Positions 1 to 9,326 of a stretch of 24,865 nucleotides of DNA are shown piece by piece. The notes beneath the pieces were generated by a model. That model ran no database searches. It was not told where the DNA came from and was given only the letters and a program-made list of their open reading frames with translations. The position numbers and the translations under genes were made by a program. Position 1 is the first letter of the stretch. Each line of letters opens with the position of its first letter. The DNA comes from Fragilaria crotonensis. Its lineage: Eukaryota; Bacillariophyta; Fragilariophyceae; Fragilariales; Fragilariaceae. The stretch covers positions 1-24,865 of the forward strand of contig JAKSYS010000794.1 in the NCBI GenBank assembly GCA_022925895.1, read 5' to 3'.

Positions 1-184
1 AAACGGACCAATTGTCTGTTCGTCTTCCGTCGTGTGCTAGGCATATGGTTTCGTGGACGACCGTTCCTGTTCATCAGTGCTTGCACCTTTCTCAACTTTG
101 GCTCGGAGGACAATTCCATGATTCACTTGCATTGGAAATTGGATACAGTTCGTAGTCAGTATCGTACCAGTCGGGGTCTGGGAC
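1..184. other. Left flank of the DIRS element, no gene seen
   Basis: I see no convincing coding sequence or RNA gene here. The open frame starting near position 34 runs into the DIRS terminal repeat and resembles no protein I know. The last bases before the element are GGGAC, directly followed by the ACGG that is shared by both element ends. This stretch is therefore probably the pre-insertion DNA that once continued into the sequence after position 6617. Confidence 0.5.
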
Positions 185-394
185 ACGGCGGGATGCGTAG
201 CCTTTCCCGCCTCAGTGGCGGTCGACTACCTAACGGGGTTTGTAGGAGTAGGATGAGGTACCGCCACAGTGTCCAGTACAATAATAGTGCAATAGTATGG
301 AATGGTGTTGGTGGCATCTTTACTAAGAATTACCACGCCATCCATCCTGTAGGACGGTAGCACTAGTAGTATAGTGCCTATCGTACTCGTTCGG
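185..394 (-). repeat. DIRS split direct repeat B, outer copy (B2)
   Basis: This 210-bp block is repeated at 675-883. By eye the only difference is a run of three C near position 207 that is two C in the other copy. It forms the 3' terminus of the element in its minus-strand reading. It starts with ACGG, the same four bases that end the opposite terminus at 6614-6617. Confidence 0.93.
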
Positions 395-408
395 AGGGGG
401 CGGGCGGG

Positions 409-678
409 TAAATTAAGCTGTAGTAACTTGTGCAGCTACTAGTCCTTCACTCTTCGCACTCCGTGGGCAACCTGTCTCGTAGCAGGTTCCTCGATCGCCG
501 TGCGAGAGGTTTCTTGTTGCCGCAACTTGGTTACAACTAACAATGAGGATTCGTCGCCAGGTCTCGTTTCAAGTGCCGAATTTTGGTGTCTACTTCCCGT
601 GACGCGCCGAATCTGATTCTGACGCATCGTGGTGTGCGTGTGGCATCCCCGACCGTCCGTCTTCCCTGCCACTGACGG
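409..678 (-). repeat. DIRS split direct repeat A, internal copy (A2)
   Basis: This block of about 270 bp is repeated at 6347-6617. I see two differences: C versus T in the segment GTCGC/TAGG (near 557), and four versus five C near 647. It is separated from the outer B copy by a 14-bp G-rich spacer (395-408). It overlaps the inner B copy by the four bases ACGG (675-678). Confidence 0.93.
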
Positions 679-883
679 CGGGATGCGTAGCCTTTCCGCC
701 TCAGTGGCGGTCGACTACCTAACGGGGTTTGTAGGAGTAGGATGAGGTACCGCCACAGTGTCCAGTACAATAATAGTGCAATAGTATGGAATGGTGTTGG
801 TGGCATCTTTACTAAGAATTACCACGCCATCCATCCTGTAGGACGGTAGCACTAGTAGTATAGTGCCTATCGTACTCGTTCGG
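675..883 (-). repeat. DIRS split direct repeat B, internal copy (B1)
   Basis: This is the second copy of the block at 185-394, one base shorter. It begins right after the recombinase reading frame stops at 944 in the minus-strand direction. The junction at 672-682 reads CTGACGGCGGG. That is exactly what joining position 6617 to position 185 would give, as expected for an internal copy of the circle junction. Confidence 0.93.
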
Positions 884-943
884 CCCAAAGGGGGCCAAAG
901 GCTGGAGTTGGGAGGGTGCCGAAGGCAGGGTGGGAGTCGGCGG

Positions 944-2119
944 TTATGGTGGTGTGAGGCGGAAGGCGCCTCCACGGAGCATGGCCGCAGAAAGACCATT
1001 CATAACCGGCTGGGCTTGCACATGCAAGTAGCGGTACATCTCGTCGGACCGCCACCGACCCACCATGCGGATGCGGTCGGAGTCGACGCCAGCACAAAGG
1101 AGGGCCATGGCACCGCCGGCGCGGGTGGAACGCACCGTGACGTCGGCGACCGCGTATGCAGGGTCCGGATGGACCAGTAGAGCAGTGCGAATGCGAGTAG
1201 TGATGTCCGACGGTAAGATGTGCCGGAATGGGCTGTCCGGGTGAACGCGCACAGCATTGAGGGGCGTATCCGGAGTGGCTCCGCTGCGGCGCAAGGTGGC
1301 GACGCGAGCGGCCAAGCAATGTACGGGGCAAAGGAAGGGGTGACCAGAGCGGCCGTGGCCAATAGTTTCGTTGCGAACGCCATTCTTCTGGGTCGTGAAA
1401 GTCAACGTGGCAAAGGTGGCCGCGGAGAGGTCGTCGTCGGGGCAAGTGACAGTATCAAGTGCCCGCGAGCCAACCCACAACGTGACGTCGCGAAGCCGAA
1501 AGAGGGGCCTGCGCCGGAAACAGGGGAGTGCCCAGATACTCACCCGGTCGAAGCAGGAAGTAGAACCCGACGACCAAGCATTCTGCCACGGCGATCGCAA
1601 GGGCGGAGGGCGTTTGGTGAGCGAGCGCCCATACTTGCGCCACCACGGAGACCGGGAGGGGTTTGACGCGACTCGGAGGGACATCTTCGCGTCCCCACGC
1701 ACGATACAGGGCCGTGAGGCGAATGTCCACATCGCCATGGTGGTTCAGGCGAGGGTCAGAGGCCCCCAGCCGGGCGTACGCCTGACCCACCGCTCGTACG
1801 GCGTCCTCCACCGTCCGAGCGGACAGGTTGACGGCCGGGAGCAATGGAGCCGGTACGGTACCGTTGGGCAAAGAGTTGGAGCAATGGGACGGGATCGGTG
1901 TTGCCGAGATGTCGGGGGTCCACGTGTAGGGAGGCGCAGAAGGTTTCCCATAGGCGCCAACTGGTGTCGGCCGAGGCCGCGCGTTGCCGAGAAACCCGTC
2001 CGGCGGACGTTTCCTGAAGAGCGCACCAGTCAAGGAGGCATTGGTGTCGGGTCGCAGCCGGCGCAGCACCCAAGAACGCACCTGTGGATAATGCGCTTGA
2101 AAGTGAGTCACGAGTTGTG
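944..2119 (-). pseudogene. DIRS tyrosine recombinase (frame-broken, fused downstream of RNase H)
   Basis: This enzyme joins the circular cDNA to the chromosome. It is spread over three frames. An N-terminal SAM-like core-binding domain lies at about 1990-1840, with a W..WE.FC motif and the segment DPVPLLQLFAQRYRTG. The next frame gives RTVEDAVRAVGQ, DPRL and RVKPLPV, then FLLRPGEY, which holds the first catalytic Arg (about 1550). The last frame (open from 1738, stop at 944) gives FRLRDV, then RSTRAGGA, GRW and MYRYLH with the likely nucleophile Tyr near 1030. The family motif usually starts HxxR, but here it reads RxxR (codon at 1130-1132). One frame change fits an extra base in the G4 run at 1504-1507. 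Another fits a two-base loss near 1813-1821. The third lies somewhere in 1950-2040. Identity is clear, but activity of this copy is doubtful. Confidence 0.85.
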
Positions 2120-4128
2120 CATCAGATAACTCCCAGAGACGGCTGGCATCGTCGGCCATGGCATTCACCGGGCCAGGAATATAATGGTGACGGGCCAAAT
2201 AGCGATGATGCCGTTGGTGTACGGCATTGTACTGGAGAAGATATGCGCGGGCAGCGAGCGACGTTGCTGACCCTTTCGTGGACCACGCGACCGCTGCGCG
2301 GTTATCGCTCGCAATCCATATCGTGTGTTCGCGCACGTCGTGGCAATGCACAAGGACATCTTTGTGGGCAATTATGCCTGTCAACTCCAAATCGGATATA
2401 GACAAAGAGCCCTCGCGGTTGTCCGAAGTGACCAGTGCTTCCGCAACATGTGGCGCGAAGCGTTGGCGCCACACGATTGGCGGTTGGTCGCCCTCACTGG
2501 ATAACCACACACCCCCCATGCCAGTTTGACAGGCATCGCAGGCACCGACATAGGACGGTGCGGTGGGAACAAGTTCCTGCAGCCGCGTGGGACGCTCGGC
2601 CAAGGAATCAACGAGTGCAGTGAAGTCGGCGGCGGCATCATACACTTGCCGATTCAAACGCACCCGCCGTTTGTCTCCGCGACTAAGGGCCTCCTGGAGC
2701 ACGGAGAAGAGCCCTCGTGTGCCCGGGAGGGCCGGAGACATGGACCGTAGCTCTCCTAGTAGCTGGTGCCACTTGGCAACGGCTAGGCGTTTGCGTGGTG
2801 GCTGGAGCCAGCCGAGGACAGTGCGTAGACGTTCGAGGCGATGCGGTGGCAGATTCAAGGTCATGGTTTGGGAGTCGATGTCCCACCCCAGGATGCGCTT
2901 TTGTGTCATCCAATAGGCGTCGCCTTTCAAGAATTTCTTGACCGATGCAGGCTCTTTGCGATGGGGCGGGTCGCCCTCGTCCAACGGACGAAAAACGCGA
3001 TCAATGGAGTGTAAGGCGGCCCTCAACACTCGTCGTTGCTGGTGCTTCGTCTGTGCCAGCAACAGAAAGTCGTCGACGTATACGTCGACCGCGGCGACGG
3101 GCTTGCTTGGCCGCGATGTTCCCCGGTGGCACGAGACGTGTTCGCAGGGGACGGTCACGTGAAAACCGGCTGGAGGTGTGGCGGCCACTGCCTCCAGCCG
3201 GTGTGAATCCCACAGGCACCGATCCCCTGTTCGAAGCATCTGATTGGCCACGTCACATGCTGTTTCGGTAAGTATCGTGAAGTATGGCGGCGATTCCACC
3301 CAGCCCATCGGGAGGGCCAGCGGAAAGGCTATAATTGGTTCGTGTCCAGGGATACAAGGTAACACGACGCCTAATTTTGGGATGTCCTCTATTCTCACCC
3401 AGACTCGATAGAACCCGTCTGCAATGTCAATCTTTGCCATGTATACAGGTCCATGCCTTGGATCTGCGTGGACCAGGGTGCTGCAAACCCTCTGAAGTGC
3501 TCGCCCAAATTGCATGGCTTCCCGTGGCGCTAACTGGAGCGTCTCCTCGTTAAGCTTGGAAAAAGTATAGTCCACAATAAGCCGTGGGCGTCGATCTCGT
3601 TGCGGACGACGCCCAGAGGCGACACCCGTAAGTGCCGCAGCTGGCGCACGGCCCGGTAGGGCATTACGATCCAATATCCTTGGGCACAAAGTCCAGCATC
3701 TCCTCACAGACGAATTGTCGCTCGCCGGCGGACGAGCGGTGGGCACCGCGCGTCACCGCTCCGTCGCGGCGTTCAATCGGCCACGCTGGTGTGTGTACGG
3801 GCACCGTTGCGCCCCGCTTCTTCAGATGAGTCAATAGACGGGCTGCGCGGTGGGATAGTTGGCCCACCGTTGGGGTGATGTCGGACTTCCCGCGTGCCAA
3901 CGCGACGGTACGGACCCACCCATGTGTTGCGAAAAGCTTTTCGGTTACCACTGCTAACTTACCAAGTGCGGCTTCGGCTTCCGAGATCTGGTCTGCTCTT
4001 CGCTTACGGGTGGCGCCGTCGCCTACCCCCACCTCCGTCCCCAAGTCATTCAGTCGCGCCGTCGTCGCTGCCCACGGTGGTGCTGCAAGTAGCCAGGGCA
4101 CACTCGTCGTGTCACCCTGGCCGTCCCG
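2120..4128 (-). pseudogene. DIRS reverse transcriptase - RNase H (frame-broken)
   Basis: The long frame open from 3746 carries RT motif A (KIDIADGFYR, Asp at about 3428 and 3419), motif B (ALPMGWVESPPYF), motif C YVDD at 3080-3069 and the LGWDID segment. An RNase H domain follows with D (GACDAC), E (SDLELTG), D (ASDNRAAV) and D (MADDAS). Three parts make up the pre-RT segment and RT start. Frame one is open from the gag stop at 4129 to 3664, with GAVTRGAHRSS and EEMLDFVPK. Next comes a short stretch reading YWIVMPYRAVRQLRHL and SPLGVV. The main frame then begins at PQRDRRPRLIVDY. The two breaks fit one missing base each at the CC of 3678-3679 and the GG of 3604-3605. The ATG-like start at 3746 is therefore not the real start. 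The RT makes cDNA from element RNA in virus-like particles. The order RT-RH-recombinase is typical of DIRS. Confidence 0.9.
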
Positions 4129-4131
4129 TCA
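4129..4131 (-). promoter_or_regulatory. Gag stop codon in a UGA-CGG context, in phase with pol
   Basis: The gag frame stops at TGA, followed by CGGGAC. Beyond the stop the same frame stays open for about 460 bases and encodes the conserved pre-RT segment, with no ATG close to its start. UGA followed by CGG is one of the known contexts that favour stop-codon readthrough in eukaryotic mRNAs and RNA viruses. Readthrough producing a gag-pol protein is inference. A nonsense mutation is the alternative. Confidence 0.35.
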
Positions 4132-6215
4132 GGTGGCGGGTGCTTGGAGGCGCTCACGAACATAAGCAAGGAGGCGACTTCGCTCTCCCGCCGAGGCGAA
4201 TGGCGTGTGAGTCGCTCGCCTGCCGCAGTTAGGGAAACATCCGCCTTTCGTCCACCATGCCACGCAGAACTCTTGACCAGCATCATTTGATGGGGGGCGG
4301 TGCTCACGTAAGATATTGCGTGTGCCCCCTGCGCGTAGCGGGATGTTGGCGAATTCAGCGTCACCCGCTGGATTCTCGACGCGGGTGACGCTGGTTCTCG
4401 TCACTGTCGGTGTCTCGCCTGAGGGTGTGCTAAGCGACGACACCCCTGTGCGTGTCGATGCGTACGTTATGGTGGTGGAACCACTCCCTCCGCCGGCACT
4501 ACTGCCAGTCATAGACCGCTGTGGCGGTACGGGGTCGAGATACGCTTCCGGGATGTCGACCCAATTTGTTGAGTTATGGAAAGTGCCACGCTTTAGCTCC
4601 TGCAGCATTACGGTGAAGTTCGGCACTTCCACACCGATGACTCCATCGGCAATGTTATGAGCTACCATCTGCATGTACTCGTGCGTGCAAACTTGCACGG
4701 CACGTACGATGCGCGCATGATAGGTAGGTGCGACTGATGGGTGCCTGCTTGCAAGGGCGTGGTATCGCTCCGTGACGAACGGGGCCGCATTCTGGAACCC
4801 CGCGACCATCGACCACATTGCCTCAACGAACGGGTGAGTAGCCCCCACTCCTTGAAAGAGACACTGGCACAGTACTGCATACCTCGTCAAGGTAATCCCC
4901 ACTTCCAGAATATCTCGCGGGAACTTAATGCGTTCCTTTTCGCGTAGGGTGCGGTAGTCAGATAAACTGGCGTTCTGCTCGCCTTGCGCCAATTGGTTTC
5001 CAACGCTCGCATCTGCTAAGGCCAGATAATGGTGGGCGCTGCCAGAGTAGGCAACCAAGAACGGTTGGCATCCCGAGGAAAGGTCGTCTACTCCATGTCC
5101 CACAAACTGGAAACCGACAACCATTTGCTTCAGGAGGGTGGTGATGATTGGTGCATACAACTCTGACGACAGACCTCGAGACATACACACCTTTTGTAAT
5201 TCCTGGGTGAGCACAGTGTGCTGCTCGCTCTTGTGGCAATTTGCAAGGCGGGTCCACACTGGCGCTACGCTCTCAGGGGTTGCCACATTGCAATAGCGGA
5301 GAAGCGTCGTATACGTCTCGTTGTAGGCGTCGGCGATGGTCTTGACTTCGCGTTCGGCACGCCCGCCGTCGCCACCTCGCCCTAGTGTGTCACCCCCCCT
5401 GGCCATCCCCAGGGTACGTAGAAGTACAGCGGCGGCATCTCCTCCACCCGGTCCTTGGGGCGCTGCTAATGCTGGGAGATCCGCCTGTACCTTCATGTTG
5501 ACGTAGCGGTACGCTTCTCGTGGTAGGTGGAGTGGTGGAAACGTGTGGAGTACACTGGGTACAGCGTTAAGTGGACCCCACCTCCACGTGCCGTGCACGC
5601 TGCACGCAACCACGCGATTACGTCCTGACAGGCCTCCGTTTCGTGTTGTGCTTGTATTGCACTCACGATGTCCTGATATGCTTGTTTGGGCCGCACCCTA
5701 TTCCGATGAATCAGAAGGGCGGCGTAGCGACCCGGGAGGAGCTGAATGTGCCTTGTGCGGATGACTTCTGTTTCCGGATCTTGTTCGGTGTAGGGTCCCA
5801 GAACTTGCTGTGCCTCCTCCCACGTGGGTAGGAGCGTAGTCATCGCAGCCACAGTGGGAACCCGTACAGCTGTCCCTACTAGATGGAAGGCGGAACCTTG
5901 GACTTCGACAGTTGGGTACTGGTGAGGTAAGATGTCCCCAACGAAGCCCAGTACATGATCATGAAGTCCCGTGGGCTCGTCACCGGGCGCATCCACATAC
6001 CGGAGCATGCGGTGCACGATGACCACCTCTAGCCCATCATCCCGCCCCGTAATAAGTGCGAGGAATGCCATGGGTTGACGGTCACTGAGTGCAATGGTTT
6101 GATCTTTAAGGGCCGCCGGTGTTGGCACCGCCCCTCCAGGGTCAGTGAAGCGATACCCCGCCAGGTAAGCTGCGGTACGTGCTTCCGGCGGGTTGTTGGT
6201 TGCATCACTATACAA
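4129..6215 (-). pseudogene. DIRS gag-like protein with C-terminal CCCH-type finger (one frameshift)
   Basis: Two overlapping frames, 6215-5493 and 5613-4129, read best as one protein of about 690 residues. Adding one base to the C4 run at 5576-5579 joins WLRAACTARGGG to VLHTFPPLHLPREAYRYV. The C-terminus has C-x8-C-x3-C-x5-H (near 4256-4195), a nucleic-acid-binding finger like those at the end of other DIRS gag proteins. A Ser/Thr/Gly-rich linker precedes it. No signal peptide or membrane segment is seen. The 5' part has no ATG at its first open codon, and the first in-frame ATG is at 6071, so the true start is uncertain. The gag role (particle assembly and RNA packaging) is inferred from position and finger, because the N-terminal half matches nothing I can name. 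The frame ends in TGA followed by CGG, in phase with the pre-RT segment. Confidence 0.72.
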
Positions 6216-6346
6216 CTCACGATACGTACGAGGGCTACACCTTCCCGCGCGGCAGGTAGGTCCCCGGCCCTAGAGGGGTCCGGCGATGGCGTGCGGATCT
6301 ACCAGTTGGGCCATGGTGCGGTGTCGCCTCTGTGCTCAACTGAGTC

Positions 6347-6617
6347 TAAATTAAGCTGTAGTAACTTGTGCAGCTACTAGTCCTTCACTCTTCGCACTCC
6401 GTGGGCAACCTGTCTCGTAGCAGGTTCCTCGATCGCCGTGCGAGAGGTTTCTTGTTGCCGCAACTTGGTTACAACTAACAATGAGGATTCGTCGCTAGGT
6501 CTCGTTTCAAGTGCCGAATTTTGGTGTCTACTTCCCGTGACGCGCCGAATCTGATTCTGACGCATCGTGGTGTGCGTGTGGCATCCCCCGACCGTCCGTC
6601 TTCCCTGCCACTGACGG
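6347..6617 (-). repeat. DIRS split direct repeat A, outer copy (A1, 5' terminus)
   Basis: This 271-bp block matches 409-678 with one substitution and one extra C. In the minus-strand reading it is the start of the element and probably holds its promoter. It ends with CTGACGG. The following bases, TTATCGAATC, are host sequence upstream of the gene at 6795. Confidence 0.93.
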
Positions 6618-6684
6618 TTATCGAATCTCGAGAGAGGTGCTGTTCACACACCTCCTTCCGACACCAACTATCGGTAAACTGCCA

Positions 6685-6709
6685 CCAGCGACCAGCGACC
6701 AGCGACCAG
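6685..6709. repeat. Three-copy 7-bp tandem repeat upstream of the secreted-protein gene
   Basis: The unit CCAGCGA occurs three times in a row and is followed by a partial CCAGG. It lies in the 178 bp between the DIRS terminus and the ATG at 6795, in the likely 5' UTR or promoter. Nothing else in this short stretch is recognisable as a promoter. Confidence 0.7.
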
Positions 6710-6794
6710 GTCCGAACTGCAAAAAGCACCATCACGCACAGACCAGGTACAAAGTCGCATCGAGTGCAACGGAGGGAACAACCTCAAAGGCATC

Positions 6795-8039
6795 ATGCTC
6801 ATGTTTTCCAGTCCCAGCATCATTGCCTCTCTGCTACTTATTGTATGGTCTACAGCTAGTCCGTATACAGTGCTGTACAGTGAAGCAAAACCACAAATTC
6901 GACAATCGCAGTCAACCTTTCGTCGATTGGATCAAGCTTCTTCCGCATCTGTGCAACACAAAGGCATTCAAAACACTGGACTTGCCGTCATTTTTCAAGA
7001 TGATGGTCGATCGCGGGCCACCGAGAGCCACAGAAATGATACAAATACCTCCTCCACGATTCCAGCCCCAGCAACCGACAAAGCCTCGAGAGCAACAAAT
7101 GATGGAGTAGCAACGCAGCCTCCAACCAAACCACCTCGAAAGAAGTCACGGGCTCCAACGTCTAGTCCGATTTCGCCCCCTGTAGATGACGATACTGTTG
7201 GCGATGATGCCGCACCCGACACTGCCACGAAAGCAAAAAGTGATGAGGTCATCACGCAGCCTCCAACCAAGCCACCTCGAAAGAAGTCGCGGGCACCAAC
7301 GCCTAGTCCGACTTCGCCCCCTATAGATGACGATACTCTTGGCGATGATGCCGCACCCGACGCTGCCACAAAACAAACAACTGATGAAGTCATCACGCAG
7401 CCTCCAAGTCGAAAGAAGTCGCGGGCTCCAACTCCCAGTCCCTCTGCGCCCCCTATAGATGACGATACTCTTGGCGATGATGCTGCAACAATCGAGACAG
7501 ATGCACCTGCTGCAGTAGATATAAAGCCACCAGTTCCTCTTCTTGTTCCTACCCCCTTTCCTGTGCAACCTGTTCCTCCTACAACGGCACCGACATCACA
7601 TAAGCCTACGATCTCTCCAGTATCTATCCCATCCAATACTCCAACGTACCCAAGGATTACAACAGTGCAACCCTCGCCGGTTTATGTTCCAATCGACGAC
7701 GATCCTATTGTTACTCAAGATAAAGAGGTTGAAGAAGATAAGGAGGAAGTTGAGCTTGAGCATGTTCAAACCGAAGCCAAGACTGCTGGTAGCATTGGAT
7801 TTTTGCTGGCCCTCTGTGGAATGATATTTACGGCTTATCAAATGTCTGAAAATCCGGACGGCATCTATGCTAGTGTGTGTCGTTTGGCAATTACCATCAT
7901 TGGATGCGCATTTAAATTGATCTTGATGCCGTGCCGCAATTTCTTGGGGTATCGATATCATGCGGGACACATTCCTGTCAGTACCATGGAATACAGAGAA
8001 CCATATCGAGGGGGCAATAGTGCCATGGAACTGACGTAG
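6795..8039 (+). CDS. Secreted/membrane protein with Pro-Lys-Asp repeats
   Basis: This is a single-exon frame of 414 residues starting ATGCTCATG. Residues 1-22 form a hydrophobic N-terminus typical of a signal peptide. Residues 105-232 hold three repeats of about 46 residues, each made of TQPPTKPP, the basic block RKKSRAP, a PTPSP-type linker and the acidic block IDDDTLGDD. A Pro/Thr-rich stretch and an acidic segment (EVEEDKEEVELE, 311-322) follow. Hydrophobic segments lie at about 332-350 and 362-379. A 35-residue tail contains GYRYHAGH, EYREPY and a terminal MELT. This predicts a protein entering the secretory pathway, with the repeats in the lumen or outside the cell. Alternating Lys/Arg, Ser/Pro and Asp-rich blocks with a short cytosolic tail recall diatom silica- or cell-wall-associated membrane proteins, but I cannot name a family. 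A DIRS element sits directly upstream. Confidence 0.8.
   Translation: MLMFSSPSIIASLLLIVWSTASPYTVLYSEAKPQIRQSQSTFRRLDQASSASVQHKGIQNTGLAVIFQDDGRSRATESHRNDTNTSSTIPAPATDKASRATNDGVATQPPTKPPRKKSRAPTSSPISPPVDDDTVGDDAAPDTATKAKSDEVITQPPTKPPRKKSRAPTPSPTSPPIDDDTLGDDAAPDAATKQTTDEVITQPPSRKKSRAPTPSPSAPPIDDDTLGDDAATIETDAPAAVDIKPPVPLLVPTPFPVQPVPPTTAPTSHKPTISPVSIPSNTPTYPRITTVQPSPVYVPIDDDPIVTQDKEVEEDKEEVELEHVQTEAKTAGSIGFLLALCGMIFTAYQMSENPDGIYASVCRLAITIIGCAFKLILMPCRNFLGYRYHAGHIPVSTMEYREPYRGGNSAMELT
7107..7490 (+). repeat. Coding tandem repeat, three units of about 140 bp
   Basis: Units begin near 7107, 7242 and 7383. They encode TQPP...RKKSRAP...DDDTLGDDAA. The third unit has lost the four-residue TKPP block and ends early. 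The DNA is similar between units, especially around the GATGACGATACT segment, which points to recent duplication within the gene. Confidence 0.8.
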
Positions 8040-8398
8040 ACGTTTGAACTATGGGAAACAAAGCGTTCGGTGACATTTTCAATTTATGCTCTGTATCTGG
8101 TAGATCATTGTCTGACCATTTGTGAGCAGCCGTCATTCATACCCATCCCGCTGATGGCACAGGACCACCCTTGCAACAGTCCCGTAATATCAATCACATA
8201 GCACTATCACAACGTACGTTCAGTGCACAGCACCTTGGCTCCTCCAATAAACTAGAGATGAGTCTCATGCTTTGACCTTGTCGCATTGCATGTTCTCACG
8301 CAGAGGCGTCGTCGGGTGCGTACTGATTATAGATTGATTTTCTCCCGCGGTTATGGAAATGAGTGCTGAATTTTCCCCGAATCGCCATTATGTGGTGC

Positions 8399-8565
8399 AA
8401 TAATCTAGCCCTAGCTAGATTCAACCTGATCAGCTGCGTGCCGATTGACAAGATCACCGTTCAGTCGATCGATGCCGATGCGAATAACCTAGCCCTACTA
8501 GATTCAACCTGATCCGATCCCTGCCGAGTGACGAGATCACCGATAAGTCGATCGGTTCCCATGCG
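8399..8565. repeat. Degenerate tandem duplication, two copies of about 83 bp
   Basis: Copy one is 8399-8482 and copy two is 8483-8565. Both run from AATAA(T/C)CTAGCCCTA, through GATTCAACCTGATC and GAGATCACCG-type segments, to a final ATGCG. They differ by scattered substitutions and small indels, so the duplication is not recent. No coding potential is seen. Confidence 0.8.
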
Positions 8566-9289
8566 CTCATCTGCCGGCGCCTCGAGCTCACCAACTTAAC
8601 TTATTGACAAGGATATGAAGTCACTCACCAAAAAACTACCTAGAACGGTATTGTACGCCAGTATTTGCGGTATTTTTGTAATTTGTAGTAGGCAATGACT
8701 TGTATAGACTGCATCATCACTGTCTCTTCAACCACGGAATACTACCAACGTACGTCAAACATATTTGGGATACGACCCATGTTTCCCACCGTTGTAACCA
8801 AGCCAAACAATAGCTTTACTAACCTGTATTTCAGAAGAATATGACCACTTCCCCTTCCATAGTAGCAAGTGAAGGGAACCCAGCCTATGCACCGTAGTAG
8901 CTACATCAACGAACCGTTTCTGATCGTGCCCATTTGAACATGGTACTTCAAAATACAGAAGACATACATATCCAAGCTATTCACATATCATCAAAAGGAC
9001 TAGCTAGCAACACAAAAATCACTCAATCACTAGCAGGATTTTGAATCGAAGGCAAAACCATTGGTCAAGCTTTCTCAGGTTGCCGTCATTGCTAGACATG
9101 ATCCTCAAACTCAATGATCCAAACCAATAGTTTCATTAGTTTGGCTGAATCATTAAACACCGGGTTGTCTATCCAAGGCAGCATCATATGTTGCATTCAA
9201 GCAAACCTACAACCTGAACTTCACCAGATGTCAACTTTCCAGTGAGTTTGTTCTAAAGCCACACAAACTATGCACCAGTCACCGCCAGC

Positions 9290-9326
9290 ACTGATACTCA
9301 CCCTTGTTGTGAATTAGGGTATCAGT
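9290..9326. repeat. Small inverted repeat
   Basis: ACTGATAC (9290-9297) is the exact reverse complement of GTATCAGT (9319-9326). A further CCT/AGG pair extends it inwards with some mismatch. It could form a hairpin, but nothing links it to a gene. Confidence 0.45.

Larger units (their letters stand above)
185..6617 (-). mobile_element. DIRS-order tyrosine-recombinase retrotransposon with split direct repeats
   Basis: This is a 6.4 kb element read on the minus strand. Gene order is gag-like ORF with a CCCH-type finger, then reverse transcriptase and RNase H, then a tyrosine recombinase. The termini are neither LTRs nor simple inverted repeats. A 271-bp block at the start (6347-6617) is copied at 409-678, and a 210-bp block at the other end (185-394) is copied at 675-883, giving A1-genes-B1-A2-B2. 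This layout is known for PAT and Ngaro members of the DIRS order, which integrate a circular DNA by recombinase rather than by a DDE integrase. I see no protease and no DAM-like methyltransferase domain, although the latter is common in DIRS and PAT elements. No target-site duplication is visible, as expected. The repeat copies differ at only one to two positions each, so insertion is recent, yet the genes carry several frameshifts. Confidence 0.93.

Noticed and set aside
34..360. Open frame at the left edge
   Set aside because: Two thirds of it lies in the DIRS terminal repeat, and the translation shows no coding character or known motif.
1371..2129. Plus-strand 252-codon frame
   Set aside because: It is antisense to the DIRS recombinase region and is kept open only by high GC content.
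5493..5496. ATGA overlap between the 6215-5493 frame and an ATG opening the second gag frame, suggesting stop-start coupled translation
   Set aside because: Adding one base to the C4 run at 5576-5579 joins the two frames into convincing continuous protein across the overlap, so the ATGA is probably chance.
185..6617. Reading the repeats as LTRs of a Gypsy-type element
   Set aside because: The repeats are split (A-B-A-B order) rather than one repeat at each end, there is no DDE integrase or protease, and a tyrosine recombinase is present.
6995..7636. Minus-strand 213-codon Gly/Ser/Val-rich repeat frame
   Set aside because: It is the shadow of the tandem repeats in the plus-strand secreted-protein gene.
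8399..8565. Repeat pair as the start of a CRISPR-like or satellite array
   Set aside because: There are only two diverged adjacent copies with no unique spacers, in a eukaryotic context.
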